DNA from: Tenrec ecaudatus
Taxonomy: Eukaryota > Chordata > Mammalia > Afrosoricida > Tenrecidae
DNA length: 64,000 nucleotides
Direction: 5' to 3'
NCBI RefSeq assembly: GCF_050624435.1
Contig: NC_134546.1
Coordinates: 12,857,001-12,921,000 of the forward strand
Shown: piece after piece, positions 24,120-36,351 of the stretch
Numbering within the stretch: the first letter of the stretch is position 1
Layout of the letters: every line of letters starts with the position of its first letter
Translations under genes and position numbers: made by a program
Notes under the pieces: generated by a model
Seen by the model: the letters and a program-made list of their open reading frames with translations, nothing else
Database searches by the model: none
Told to the model about the DNA's origin: nothing

Positions 24120-24400
24120 GGTTTTTAAAAATATTCTTCTTTGTCTCTAATACCACTTTTCTCTCACAGACTTTCTCTAATATTAGTGTAGTCATGACAT
24201 TAGTAGAGCTGGTATATATTTTTCTGTCCACTCACTTGCGCCTATTTGCATTTTTTAAAATTCTGAAGTGTCTCTGTGGTGGACAACTTCTAGTTCAATC
24301 GCCATTTTGTTGTTTGTTTAAATCCATTTGTCAATCTCCCCCTTTTGTTTGGAGTTTGTAATGGTCTAAATGTTGACTTGAAAATATTTATGTATGAATT
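24120..24400 (-). mobile_element. L1 antisense, continued
   Basis: The sequence 'ttcttctttgtctctaatac' followed by 'ctaatattagtgtagtcatg' continues the antisense L1 interrupted at 23350. Confidence 0.7.
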
Positions 24401-24429
24401 AGAAGTGACTTGATGGCAGTGGGCTTTCA

Positions 24430-24768
24430 TTTCATATACCTTAACTAAATCCGATTATCCTCCATAATGTGCATGGGCTTTAGCCAATCAATTCGAGACC
24501 CTATGGAAAGAAGTTGAGGTTTCCTGAAGAAATTAAGTATTCTGCCACCACATTCCAACAAAATTCCCATCATGTTTCCAGTCTACCGCCTTGCCCTGTA
24601 ATTGTGGACTCAATGGTGACATCAACCGTGAATTTCCTGACCAGCTACTCACTCGCATGTGGAATTTGGACTTTTCAGCTTCCACAATCATGTGAATCTA
24701 GTCCTTAAATCTATCATCTGTCTATCAATCTACTTCTCCCTCTCATTCTGTTTCTCTGAAAAGTTATG
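24430..24768 (-). mobile_element. ERVL/MLT2-like LTR fragment, antisense
   Basis: The segments 'ttcagcttccacaatcatgt' and 'cattctgtttctctgaaaag' resemble the antisense 5' end of MLT2-type ERVL LTRs. Only part of the LTR is recognisable. Confidence 0.5.
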
Positions 24769-24771
24769 ACG

Positions 24772-24955
24772 GATACTCACTGTGACCTCGTGGTTACCCC
24801 AGAGAACAGACTAGATCTGCCCTTTGGGTTTCCAAGGCTATAAATCTTGATGGGAAGAGAAAACCTCATCTTTCTTCTTCAGAGTGGCCAGTGGGTTTGA
24901 CCCTGCGATTAGGACCCTAATGGATTACCCATTGCCCCACCCGGATTCCTGGATG
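24772..24955 (-). mobile_element. AfroSINE, antisense
   Basis: The tail 'atactcactgtgacctcgtg', the body 'tttccaaggctataaatctt', and the head 'ctaatggattacccattgcc' appear in antisense order. Confidence 0.85.
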
Positions 24956-25205
24956 ACTGATCCGAAGTGATTAATTCATTTACATTTCATGTAGCTATTC
25001 ATAAGGTAAAAATCACATCAGCTAATTTCTGCTATCGTTTCTGGCTATTTGTTTTTTATGTGTCTTATGACTGTTGTTCGTGTTTATTTCTCATATTCTT
25101 TATTCTATTTCCTGGGCACCCAAGTTAATAAGCATTGCTGCCGTTTTTATATATTTCATTTCATTTTTAATTTTTTATACATGTAGTCCTTCATTAAAGA
25201 AACTG
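24956..25205 (-). other. Possible L1 antisense
   Basis: T-rich sequence, such as 'tggctatttgttttttatgt', fits antisense L1 5' ORF2, but the match is weak. Confidence 0.35.
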
Positions 25206-25207
25206 CA

Positions 25208-25368
25208 TGGTCCAGGGGATCAAGCATGGGGTTGCTAACCAAAAGTTTAGTGGTTAGAATGTACCAGCCACTCTGCCGGAGAAGGATGAGGTTGCTTGCT
25301 TCCATGATTCGCAGTTCTACATTCACCTACAGGGTCTCTACGAATCAGAATCAGCTCAATCGCAGTTT
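25208..25368 (+). mobile_element. AfroSINE
   Basis: Sense head 'catggggttgctaaccaaaa', body 'ccactctgccggagaaggat', tail 'gaatcagaatcagctcaatc'. Confidence 0.88.
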
Positions 25369-25519
25369 TTGTTTTATTCTTTGATTATTACCTTCTTCAG
25401 TGTTCAAAAGATATTTCCCAGTATACCGCATCCGTTCATCTTTTATGATTATTGCTTCTGTTGTTTTCTACTACCTTTAATTGGGTTCTGAGTGGTTGTC
25501 ATAGAGATTAAAACTGACA

Positions 25520-25760
25520 TCTTAATCCTGTGGCATGTTATCAGGAGAGTCTAGGAAGGACATTAGGCTTGTTAATGCAGAAGAGGACTGAAAATGGAGA
25601 AGACTCTCAACCACAAGGATTGTCACCGGGGCTAGAACAATGGACTCCAACTAAACAATTGTGAGATTGTGAGATTGACACCGGAGCAGCCGGTGCAGCC
25701 GTGTGTTGTGCATAGGTCACTGTGAGCAAGAACCAACTTGACAGCACCGGACAATATCTC
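25520..25760 (+). mobile_element. RTE 3' end
   Basis: The segments 'ggcatgttatcaggagagtc', 'agaagactctcaaccacaag' and the terminus 'accaacttgacagcaccgga' follow the RTE 3' order. The internal sequence is scrambled by small deletions. Confidence 0.75.
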
Positions 25761-25804
25761 TATTTATTACTAAGACAATCACAATAGTTATTTTTAAGAG
25801 AGAA

Positions 25805-25982
25805 AACAATTGACAACCATGCAGTCGTTGCTGATTCCTAGTGACTTGACAGGACAGAGTAGAACCCACTCCTGTGGGTTTCCAAAATTGTGCATCTTTA
25901 CCGGAGTAGAACGCCGTGGTTTCAAACTTCTGACCTTGCAATTAGCAGCCCAGCTCATAAACCACTATGCCACGGGGTTTCT
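25805..25982 (-). mobile_element. AfroSINE, antisense
   Basis: The antisense tail is 'cgttgctgattcctagtgac', and the head is 'ccttgcaattagcagcccag' followed by 'aaaccactatgccacggg'. Nearly complete. Confidence 0.9.
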
Positions 25983-25984
25983 AA

Positions 25985-26830
25985 GTACAATAACATGCAC
26001 AAAATATTGCGCCCTGCTTTTTCCTCTTTGCTTGTACTATTATTGTCGCACAAATTATCTCTTAGGTATTATAAAGTCATTGACACAGTTTTATACTTTT
26101 TAAAATATGATTCTTCATTTCCCCATTTGCCCATGCTTTTTATTTCTGCATGTGGATTCAAATATTGTCTCAAGTCCTTTCATTTCAAATTACCAAACTG
26201 CCTTTCATTTTTTCTAATAAAGCAGATCTGCTTGTGACAAATTCAGTTTATGTTTTTCTGGCAACAACTTAATGTCTCCTTTGTTGTGAAGGAAGGTTTC
26301 ACAGGATAGAGAATTCTTGGCTGACAATTTTTTTTTTTTTAGTACTTTGAATGTTATCCCACTGTCTCTGGTCTCTGTGGTTTCGGATGAGAAACCAACT
26401 ACTAATCTGTACCAAGCAACTACTTCGTTTACAAAATGAGTGGTTGTCTCCTTTTCTGCCTTCAGAAGTCGATTCAGTTTTGACTTGTGAACATCCAGCA
26501 TCTAGATGTAGATTCATTTTACTTGATCCTACTTGGCATCTATTGACTTTCTCGGGGACTAAAGGGGGCTGCTGTGGTTGATTTGTTTTAATCGAATAAA
26601 GGGTGTGGTTTGGTCATTATTTTTTCAAATAGGATTTCTTCTCCTTTGGCTGAGATACCTGTTTTGGTGTCTTGGTCTGCTCACTGGGGTTCCCGGAGGT
26701 TTCTGAAGATCTGTTCATTTCCCTACATTCTTTTTCTTTCTACAGTTCAGACTAGATCATATCAATGGACTTCTCTTCAAGTGTAATCATTCTTTATCTT
26801 TCAGCCGAAGGCAGCTATAAAATAAAGTTT
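25985..26830 (-). mobile_element. Old L1, antisense
   Basis: The block 26340-26790 ('tctctggtctctgtggtttc', 'tttcttctcctttggctgag', 'ctttttctttctacagttca') is the antisense of an old L1M/HAL1-type element's internal region. Confidence 0.65.
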
Positions 26831-26997
26831 CTAAAAACCTGTGAATATTTTATATAAACTATTTTGCTTTCAAAATCCTTTGCTCCCATGTGCTTATTTT
26901 TTCCCATGTGCTTCCCTTTAGAGTACTTGTATCCCTTCATGGATAGTCTGTTCTTAGTGGGACATTGGCCTGATACCTTCCTTTAGCTCTCTAGAGC

Positions 26998-27195
26998 GGG
27001 GGTCCTTAACCCCTGTCCACTCACAACCCCTTTTCAGCCGAGAAACTTGAGACAAAACAAGTGCTGCCAGACACACCTTGGATTCATCCGACGCTGGATT
27101 TGGAATAAATTTCTGGTGGTTGTGTGTTCAGGAACCTTTTCCTTTTGCCAAGTTTTTCTCAACCCAATATTCAGTTGCGTGACCCCCATATGGTC
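26998..27195. mobile_element. hAT remnant with one intact end
   Basis: The sequence CGGGGGTCCTTAACCCC is preceded by CTCTAGAG, the preferred 8-bp hAT target. Internal 'cgtgacccccatatggtcac' looks like the inverted inner repeat of SPIN/OC-like elements. No matching right end was found. Confidence 0.5.
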
Positions 27196-27199
27196 ACGT

Positions 27200-28585
27200 G
27201 GATTGGTTATACTTCTTTTGCATGTCTTGTACTTTTTGCCGCAATCTAGATATTTGAAATAGAATATTGATACACTTCTGGAAAGCAGATGTCATGGCTC
27301 CAGGGTTTGTTGTTGTTCATTGTTATTGATGCTGCTGGTGGTTTAGTACGTTCCTAACCTAATTCTATAAAGTCTGTCTTTCTTACCAATGTGTGTTCAT
27401 GGGAGTGTCTGCTTGATTAAGTTAGGGATTGGCTAATTTTTGACAGATATTTTCTCCAATGTCTTGAAACACTAAGCCTTCAAGCCATTTACCAGGGGCT
27501 TTGTGAGCACGCTGGAGCATGTCTTCAGCATTCTGGATATTTAAAACTGTCTTAACTTTTCTATTTTGCCTTCCCAGGGGCTCAAGGTGAGCCAGAGGTG
27601 AGAGCATGGGGATTTTCCCAGGCTTTCCTGGGTGCGTGTGCATGGCCCTACTCATCCGCGTGGCCATCCAGATGCACGAACACAGTGCAGGTTTTCCACG
27701 TTCCCTGCGAGCTTCTCCTCTTCAGCTTCGTCTTGGGAGTTTTCTCATCAGCCTCTTATTGACTCCACCTGTGACCGCCGCTCCAGATCCTGGTAAAACA
27801 ATTTCTATTGATAATGTTCAGCAAGTGTCCCAAGGCAACTGGTGGCCACCCTGAGCTAACGCAGAGTCACAGGTTCAAGAATAATGTTGCCTGGGAAAGG
27901 AGTCTGAATAGATTTAGTGGGGGTCACTTTTTCCCCTTATTTTACAAATTTGATATGCTACCCCTCTAAAATATAATTGTTGGGCTCTTTCTTGCCCTCC
28001 AGATATGTCTGAATTCATACCCTCATACAATCCCTTTTATTATTTCAGAATTAATTTTTTTTCACATTCAGAACACAAGAATCCTATCCATCGCTTTCTT
28101 TTTCTCCCCCCACCAAATTTTTTTGAGACTTTTACAATCCATAGTTTTATCCTTTTTTCCAGTTACATTTTGGAACTCTCTTTGTCAACTCTTGTCCCCA
28201 GAATAAAACGATAAGTATAATCGAACTCTTTAATTATATCTAATTTATTTGTTACTTTGAGGTCATTAAACTTTTATAGTTTGGAGTCAACGAATACGTG
28301 GATAGAGTCATACTAGAGGCTGCAGAGTGGATCACGATTCCTCGTGACAGAGAAGACCTCTTCCTAGTCTTTTCTCAGCTGTCGTCTTTATAAACGCAAA
28401 CCCATGGCCGTCCCCTAGCAAGGATGTGGGTTGGCTTGATGCATGAACTTCCAGGTAGCAGCCAAGTGCTGGAGCATGGTGCCACCAAGAATGCCTGAGC
28501 TGGACAAGCTCAACGTCATTCACAATCCTTTTGGAAACTCAGTGAAATTCTATCCCTGCTCCTCCACCCCACCCCACCCCAAAGG
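27200..28585. other. Unassigned, possibly L1 5' region antisense
   Basis: No family could be named with confidence. Two modest open frames at 27422-27854 lack domains. Confidence 0.35.
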
Positions 28586-28589
28586 ATTT

Positions 28590-29560
28590 AAAACATTGTG
28601 TAAATTTCCTCCTGGCTGATTTCTAATTTTGATGTTGTAATTATAGCAAATATAATCTTTTGAGTGTATATAGTTTTAGTTCTTTTTACAAGACATGCTA
28701 TTTTATTTTATATTTACTTTAGACCTACTTATTTGCTCTCGGTAGACATTTCTACAACCTAAAAATTATTATATCTTTTTGGCTCCTTTCCAGTAAGTAC
28801 CGTCATTCTTTTTTATCACCAATTTTATTTGTAAGAACTTCCAGAACAATATTAAATATCAGTGTGGATAGTGAGCCTCCTTTCTTGTTTCTGGCTTTAA
28901 TAAGAATGCCTGTCACATTTTACTCTTACATATGGTATTGTCTCTTGGTTTGAATTAGATTTTTCCATGGGAAAATAAGGTAGAACCCCCTCTATTCATA
29001 GATTTCTATGAATCATGACTCCTAATAATCATTATTGAATATTCAATTTAGAAAGTGCTTTTCAGAATCTGTACAGATTGTCATATCCTATTTTTTCTTC
29101 TTTAACCTATTGTATTAGTAGATTTGCTAATAGTAAAATATTTTAAGTTTATTTCATAAACTCCATTTCGGCTATTTGTGAACCAGTCTTTACTATGCTA
29201 ATACATTCAATTTCGTTTTATTTTGTATAATATTTAGAGTTATTGCTTCTTACGATTCATGAATGGCATTGGCTTGTTGCTCTTTGTCTTATTTATGTCA
29301 GGTTTGGGTATCGAGAAGATGTGAGCCTTGAAAAATCAATTGCAATGGGCTTCTTCCTTTGAGTTAGAAGAATTTATAGGTAATGGGAATTGTCATGAAA
29401 ACTGAAAAAAAATCACTTAAAATACTCATCTAGGCTGAACTCTTCTCGACAGCATTTTGAATTCATTCCTTATTTATTGCTGCACTTTTGGTTTACTGCT
29501 ATCCGAGAGTCAATTTTGGTTATTTGTATTTTCAAATCAAGAATTAGAGGATCCAGGGTA
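28590..29560 (-). mobile_element. L1 ORF2, antisense
   Basis: The segments 'aatattaaatatcagtgtgg' and 'gagcctcctttcttgtttct', and later 'ttattgctgcacttttggtt', mark antisense L1 ORF2. It is highly diverged. Confidence 0.75.
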
Positions 29561-30483
29561 ATCTCACTCCAGGAAGAATAGCAATGAACCACGATAAAAT
29601 TCCTCTCTCTGAGAGACTGTGCCATGTGAATCAAAGGGACTTCTTATTTAATATAGAGTTAATCAGCTTGAATTTTATGTTGATTCGGATGGCAAGTAGC
29701 TACGTGTCTGTGCAATTTCTACTGGCTCTGGGTCTAAGTTTCGGAAGTCCCCATGGAAGCTTAGTAAAGCATATCTCTCTCTAGGAAAAATGATCCCAGA
29801 GCATTTCATAAACACACAGCCACCTCCGTCAATAATGCATGAGTCAGAAAAGAGTGCGGTACATTCTCTTAGTAGAAATTACCAACCTGTCAAACAAGCT
29901 GGCACAGAGGCGAAGTGTGAGGTCAAGGAAAGAAAGCAGACAGTTGAACATTGACATGGTTTCATTCACATTGCTTTGCCGCCCGCCCTTCAACAGATTC
30001 ACCCCAATAAAATATTAAAGGTTCTATTGAATTTCCCAACAAGGACACATTCTCCATACTCAAAGACGGCTTGAGGCAGCAAGAAAGCACCAGAACAATA
30101 ACCTCTGCTTTCTCACACAGCCTAGAAGATTTGTCAGAGAGGCCAAGTTCCCTCCAATGGAACGATCTTTCCCAACATTCCCCTTGAGGTCCGGACTCCT
30201 CTCTCGTCGAAGCGGTTCACTCTGCTCGTGATTTTTTTTTTCCCTCCATATGTTTCAACTCCTGCTTTTAGCAGATAAAAGCCATTTACTGACTCTTTCG
30301 ATCCAGATAGCTTTTTCTATCGTCTGTCAAAGCAGTTTCCATAGGAAATCTCTCAGGGAAGAGAATATTGGGGTGTAGGCATTTTGCGTGAGCCAGATGT
30401 CAATTCACTGAGGCTCTGGGGTTGTGGCCACAGCAGCTAGCCAGCTAGGTTCGTTTGCACAAGACAAGAGGCTTCAGGTGTAT

Positions 30484-30545
30484 GAGCCTCGTTTTCGACA
30501 TTTGTAAAATTAATGGAGTGGTACTTCACAAGGTGAGTTTTGAAT
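30484..30545 (+). mobile_element. MIR fragment
   Basis: The sequence 'gagcctcgttttcgacattt' followed by 'gtaaaattaatggagtggta' matches the MIR core. Confidence 0.6.
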
Positions 30546-31340
30546 TCTCTGTCATGTTGAGGCGTTTTGGAATCAAGACACAAAGAGCTATTTGGGAGTC
30601 TCAGTCACAGCCAAGCACAAGGTCAACCATCTGGGTTTCTAGTTGAAGCTCCTGAAAGAGCTTCCAAAGTTGGCAGCCAGCTTTAAAGTGTGATTATTTA
30701 ACCGTCTTGATCACCTCTGACCCGTCTCTTTAGGTTAAATCAACGATAAAAGAGACACTGCCTGCGTTCACCAACGAGCACAAACTTGTACGTTTTGCAG
30801 GGAGGTATTCAAGCAAACCGCCTCGGAGCCGGTCTTCTTCCTTCAGAGGCTTGTTTGCTGTGAAGAACTCAAGGGTTAACAAAAGGTGAGTAAATGTTTG
30901 ATAGCAGCAGCCTCCTGAGGGGACAGGTGGAGGATACAGAGGGTGGGAGCGAAAACATTGCCTGCTTCTCACCCCCTACCCCACCCCACATTGACCTGGG
31001 ATGGAGTTCATGTTGGAGAGGAGATGAGCCTTTTCCAAATCTCTCTGTCCGCTGTCAATCAAGAAGAAACAAGAGAGCAGGTGTGCGCTCCCCCTCCCCA
31101 CCCCCGCCTTGAGGGCAGCAGGAAGAGAAGACTTTCAGATGCAGCCTGTCTCGCCGGACTCCCTCCAGAAGCCCCGGTTTGCCAATAACTGTGGCTTCTT
31201 AAAAATTAAAGGACAAATACTGAAGTTGGAATCAATCATCGCTTCTAAAGGAAACCCAACCGTCTAAAAGCTGCCAACCAGACGGGCAGGAAGAGGATCT
31301 GGGGCCGACTTTCCAAAGGTGGGGAACTTTCCTGCAGCTT

Positions 31341-31412
31341 CTTATTCACTCAAGGGCTTATAGAGGGCCTACTGTGTGCCATGGCCTCTGCGAAGTGTTT
31401 CCTAATGCAGAG
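31341..31412 (-). mobile_element. MIR fragment, antisense
   Basis: The segment 'ggcctactgtgtgccatggc' is the classic antisense MIR core. Confidence 0.6.
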
Positions 31413-31689
31413 GAAAACGAGCGTGATGGTGTTCCTGCCATGGTGGTGCCTATTTTCCCAAGTGTAAGAGCATCACGTTATTGCAGTTCCTCCTACGTGC
31501 TGCGTAGGAAAGAAGCCCAAACGATACAATAGAGAGTAGAGTAGGGGTGGGGGGGGGATCAAATTTAATACAGGGATCACTCAGAGAAGGCTGCTTCTTG
31601 TTCTGCTTCTGCTTCTGCTGCTTCTTCTGTTTTAAATCATTTTCTTGGGGACCCTTACAGCTCTTCTAATTTCCCATACACCAATTGTT

Positions 31690-32186
31690 TTGAGAATATT
31701 TGTATGTATGTTGCCTTCATTCTTTTCTAAACATTTACGTTCTATTTGAGCCCTTGGTGTCAGCTCCTCTTATTTGTCTCCCTCCCCCACCGCCACCCTC
31801 ATGTGCCCTTGATAACTTATACATTATTATTGTTTTCATGAGTTACGCTAACCACTGTGGCCCTCTCCCACTTTTCTATTGCTTGTCCCCCTGGGGGGTG
31901 GGAGAATTATATGTCAATCATTGTGATCGGATCTCCCTTCCTCCCCTCCTCCCCCCACCTTCTCCCTGGCCTCTTGGTAGTGCTACCCCTAATCTGTTAC
32001 TGAGGGGTTTAGCTGACCTGAATTCTGTGTCAGTACCAGTGTACAGTTTTTTGAGGACAGACACATATCACATAACATTTTCTATTTTAATCATTTTCAA
32101 GTATAATCCAGTGTCATTAAATGCACTTGTAATACTGTGCAACCATCACCACTATTTCCATTTTTTTTATGTTGCCATCGTTATTT
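31690..32186 (-). mobile_element. L1 3' region, antisense (outer copy)
   Basis: Pyrimidine-rich L1 3' UTR sequence is followed by 'gtgcaaccatcaccactatt' near 32138. It is interrupted at about 32187 by the T-rich 3' end of another L1. Confidence 0.7.
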
Positions 32187-33525
32187 TCTTTTTTTATTAT
32201 TAAGAAATCTTTTTTATTGGGGCACATACAACTCTTATCACAATCCATACATACATCAATTGAGCAAAGCACCCTTATATATTCGTTGCACTCGTCATTC
32301 TCAAAATTCGCCTTCCACTTGGGTTCCTGGAATCAGCTCGGTTTCCTTTTTTTCCCCTCCCCCTCCCTCCCCGCTCCCCCCTTCCCCTTGGTCCCTTAAT
32401 AGTTTATAAATAATTATTTTATCTTATCTTACACTGCCCGGTGTCTCCCCTCACCCACCTTTCCATTGCCCATCTCCCAGAGAGGAGGTTACACATAGAT
32501 CTCCAAGATCGGTTCTCCCTTTCTACACCCCCTTCCCTTCCGGTGTTGCCACTCCCACGGCTGGTGTTGAGGGGTTCGTCCGTCCTAGATTCCCATGCTT
32601 CCAGATCCCTACTGCACCTCTGTACATCCTCTGGTATAACCAGGTCCGCAAGGTAGAATTGGGATTATGATAACTGGGAGGGGAGGAAGCGTTCAAGAAC
32701 TAGAGGAAGGTTTTGAGTTTCATTGTTGCTACACTGAACACTGAGTGACTCATCTCCTCCCCACCACCCCTCTGCAAGGGATGTCCAGCTGTCTACAGAT
32801 GGGCATTGGGTCCCCATCACGCACTTCCCCTCATTTACAATGATGTGATTCCCACCACCCCCACCCCCGCCTTTGGTGTTTGAGACCTGGTCTCCTCTGC
32901 CCTTCACGATCACCCGTGTTGGTGTGCTGCTCCCGTGTGGGCTTTGTTGCTTCTGGGCTAGATGGCCGCTTGTTTGCTTTCAAGCCTTTAAGTCCCCAGA
33001 TGCTATATCTCTCAGTAGCTGGGCACCATCAGCCTTCTTCACCACACTTGCTTATGCACACCTTCGTCTTCAGCATTTATGTGAGGAAGGTGATTACACA
33101 ATGATTGTTTTTGTTCCATGGTGTCTGCTACCTGGTCCATTCAACACCTGTATTCACTTAGGCTGTGTGCTTCTTCTCTGTGGGCTTTGTTGCTTCTGAG
33201 CTAGATGGCCGCTTGTTTGCCTTCAAGCCTTTAAGACCCCAGATGCTATATCTTTTTGATAGCCGGGCACCATCAGCTTTCTTCACCACGTTTGCTTACA
33301 CACACGTCTGTCTTCAGTGATCATGTCGGGAAGGTGGGTATCATGCAATGACCGTTTAGCAGGGGGAGGTGCATGAGGGGGAGTATGTATTGGGGGAGTA
33401 TGCATGAGGAGGCGCAATGTCCATCTGCTACCCTACTACTGAACCTATAAATATATGCACATAAGTCTATTTCCCTCATTAAAAAGATCCTAAACAAGAA
33501 AAAACTGCCCATTCAGTCATAACTC
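32187..33525 (-). mobile_element. L1 3' UTR, antisense, with a duplicated module
   Basis: The 3' terminus 'ttttttattggggcacatac' is at 32211 (antisense of a CCCCAATAAAA end). Leftward-transcribed 3' UTR follows. A roughly 190-bp module occurs twice in tandem, at 32923-33115 and 33164-33354, with a period of about 241 bp. Each unit contains 'gggctttgttgcttctg', 'agatggccgcttgtttgc', 'ccccagatgctatatct' and 'gggcaccatcagc'. The same module occurs once, complemented, at 15828-16020. Confidence 0.88.
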
Positions 33526-33599
33526 CCCATTCCTTCCGGCTCTTGGCGCCTTTCATGGACTGAGTCTGGCTCATCCAACATGTATCAGAATCCTAATGT

Positions 33600-33940
33600 C
33601 TATACCTGTGGCGATCACCCTGTTTGGAATGGAGTTGATTTGCTATGGTAATTATTTTATCATGGAAATGGTGGGTTCTCCATGGGATCTCTTCTAAATT
33701 ATAGAAAAAGCACAGATGAGACAGAGAGATTCCCACTGAGATGAAGCCAGGGGCCATGTGAGGATCGACAGGGAACCAAGGAGCCCCGAGGCTGCTGATG
33801 AGGCAGGAGCAGACAGTGGGTGAGAGCCGGACTAGGCATTTCACCTGCAGAAGGCTGAGGAAATAAAAGTCTGTTCTGAAGACTCCTGGTATTTCTGTTA
33901 CTGTGTCTCTTGCCCTAACAAAATAAATATCCCAGAAACT
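33600..33940 (+). mobile_element. Possible MaLR-like LTR
   Basis: The segment ends 'ctggtatttctgttactgtg' and 'aatatcccagaaactaagac', resembling the 3' end of MaLR-type LTRs. The 5' end is not clear. Confidence 0.4.
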
Positions 33941-33945
33941 AAGAC

Positions 33946-34148
33946 TCACTCATTGCCATCAATCAATTTCGACTCCCAGCAACCCTATAAGAGAGAATAG
34001 AACTGATTCTTTGGGTCTCTGAGACTGTAAATATTTATGGAAACAGACAGGCTCATCTTTCTCCAGCGGAGCTGCTGCTGGATTTGAACTGTTGATCTCA
34101 CGGTTTGCAGCCCACTACTTAAAATCCCCTGTGTCACGAGGGTCCCTT
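33946..34148 (-). mobile_element. AfroSINE with 13-bp TSD
   Basis: Antisense copy: tail 'tcaatttcgactcccagcaa', body 'ctgtaaatatttatggaaac', head 'tgatctcacggtttgcagcc'. It is flanked by CAGAAACTAAGAC (33933-33945) and CAGAGACTAAGAC (34149-34161), 12 of 13 identical. Confidence 0.92.
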
Positions 34149-34161
34149 CAGAGACTAAGAC

Positions 34162-34734
34162 AGCAACCTCTACTCTATTTGTCTTGTGCTGATCTCCATA
34201 GGCAGAAGCATGCAGAAAGGAGAACAGTCGGAGACACAGGATGCTTGGCAGCCTCAAGTTGGAATTATCCAAGACGAAAAGTGACCCAATACTACCCTGA
34301 GGATCTGCCCCTCCCGCGTCCCTAATTGCTGAAGAGAGACAGAATGCCAGCTTCTGTTCTGAAAGCCAAAGGCGATGGCTTGAGTGAGGAGGTGCACACT
34401 CTATACAAAAAGAAAACAAAAAAGAAAGAAAAGGGAGGGGGGAGGCAATTTAAAGTGAGTTGGATTATTAAATAAATTATTTAGGTATCATTATATTAAA
34501 TCCTATAATTAATTGCATTGAATTGCATAGCATTTTGAAAGCCTACCAAAAGGAGAGAGACAGTTAAGTGACGCTTCAGTCTGATGGTGCAATGGAAACT
34601 CTAATGCGTTTGGAGCCCATCGGAACAGAAGCGTCAGTGAGAGGGGAGTGGCTTGTCTTTCCTTGGTTCTGCTCATAAACGTTGACACCCCCGCCAGGGC
34701 TTTACATCATACCTGTTTCATAGCTACTGTGTCC
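34162..34734. other. Unassigned DNA
   Basis: The start may be the continuation of the LTR-like sequence split by the AfroSINE. Otherwise nothing is recognised. Confidence 0.35.
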
Positions 34735-34885
34735 TAAAGCCCTTCTGTGTCAGATACTGAACTAAGTGCTCTTTATTAAGTCCCCACAACATGCCTATAA
34801 GATAGCTACTATCCTTATTTACAGTATTGCCCTTCATGGTATTCTTACTCTACAGAAGAGAACACTGGAGTCTACAGAAGTAATT
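34735..34885 (-). mobile_element. MIR, antisense
   Basis: The segments 'cttctgtgtcagatactgaa' and 'ccccacaacatgcctataag', then 'ctactatccttatttacagt', follow the antisense MIR order. Confidence 0.75.
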
Positions 34886-34889
34886 TCTC

Positions 34890-34890
<1 letters not shown>

Positions 34891-34923
<33 letters not shown>

Positions 34924-35048
34924 AGGGGCCATCAAGTTAGCTCCAAGTGATAGCGACCCTGGGTATAAGAGAAGGAGATGCTACGGCAGCTTCACGATGG
35001 TTATGCTTGAGTCCGTTGTTACAGCCACTATGTTCTCCCATCATTCCA
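34891..35048 (-). mobile_element. RTE 3' end, antisense
   Basis: A (GTT)11 tract is followed by 'aggggccatcaagttagctc', 'tagcgaccctgggtataaga' and 'gttacagccactatgttctc', the antisense RTE terminus. Confidence 0.85.
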
Positions 35049-35286
35049 CGGGTCACATAAACTCTAAAGACGCCTGACTCTACATTGTACCATCCATTTA
35101 TGGTTGACCACCACAGGCAGACCCTCTACAGGCAGGAGACAGAGATGGGTACAATAGTGAGTCACTGAACACTGTCAAGGGGACACACACAGAGCCTCTC
35201 GGGAGCTGAGAACTGTCTTTCGTCTTCTGTTGTGCTGAGTTGTAAAATGCACGTGGCTTCCCAGAGAGGAAAGCAAAAGACATCAG

Positions 35287-35450
35287 TTAGGTGCCCTCTA
35301 GGTTCCAAGTACTTTCTTACCAGTTATTGCATTTCATTCATACTCCAAACCTGTGAAGTAAGTACAATCATCCTGATTTGACGGATGAAGACACTAAGGC
35401 AGGAAGAAGGGCAATGCTTGGTGCAGTGTCACATAGCACGAAAGAACAGA
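35287..35450 (-). mobile_element. MIR, antisense
   Basis: The segments 'ctaggttccaagtactttct' and 'ctgatttgacggatgaagac', then 'gtgtcacatagcacgaaag', match antisense MIR. Confidence 0.65.
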
Positions 35451-35570
35451 CAGACTCCTCTTCTCTTGGAACCGTTGATGCTTCCTCGACTCCAGTGTAG
35501 AAAAACAGCGTGGTCACATCGTAAGACGCAGCACGGACACCAACAGTCAGTGTATATCGAGGATCATATT

Positions 35571-35768
35571 AGGAGCCCTGGTTGCGCAGTGGTTGAAATA
35601 TTCTACTGCTAACCCAAAGGTCCAAAGTTCTAACCCACCATCTGCTCCATAGATGGAAGATGTAGCTGTCTGCTTCCATAAAGGTTACAGTCTTAGAAAC
35701 TCGAAGGCGGTTCTACTCTGTCTTAAAGGATCATCTGCAGCAGGATCAACTTGGCACCTAACGAGAAC
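35571..35768 (+). mobile_element. AfroSINE, near full length
   Basis: It begins AGGAGCCCTGGTTGCGCAGT, the canonical head. It continues through 'gctccatagatggaagatgt' to the tail 'gatcaacttggcacctaacg'. It is the clearest single copy in the window for identifying the family. Confidence 0.93.
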
Positions 35769-35783
35769 AAAGAGGACTTCTAG

Positions 35784-36341
<558 letters not shown>

Positions 36342-36351
36342 TTTGTATTTG

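Larger units (their letters stand above)
29561..31685. other. Repeat-poor island
   Basis: About 2.1 kb carries only two small MIR fragments. The base composition is more balanced than in the flanks and there is no long frame with a domain. It contains a G-run at 31545-31557. It is a possible site of conserved non-coding sequence, but this cannot be shown from one genome. Confidence 0.5.
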
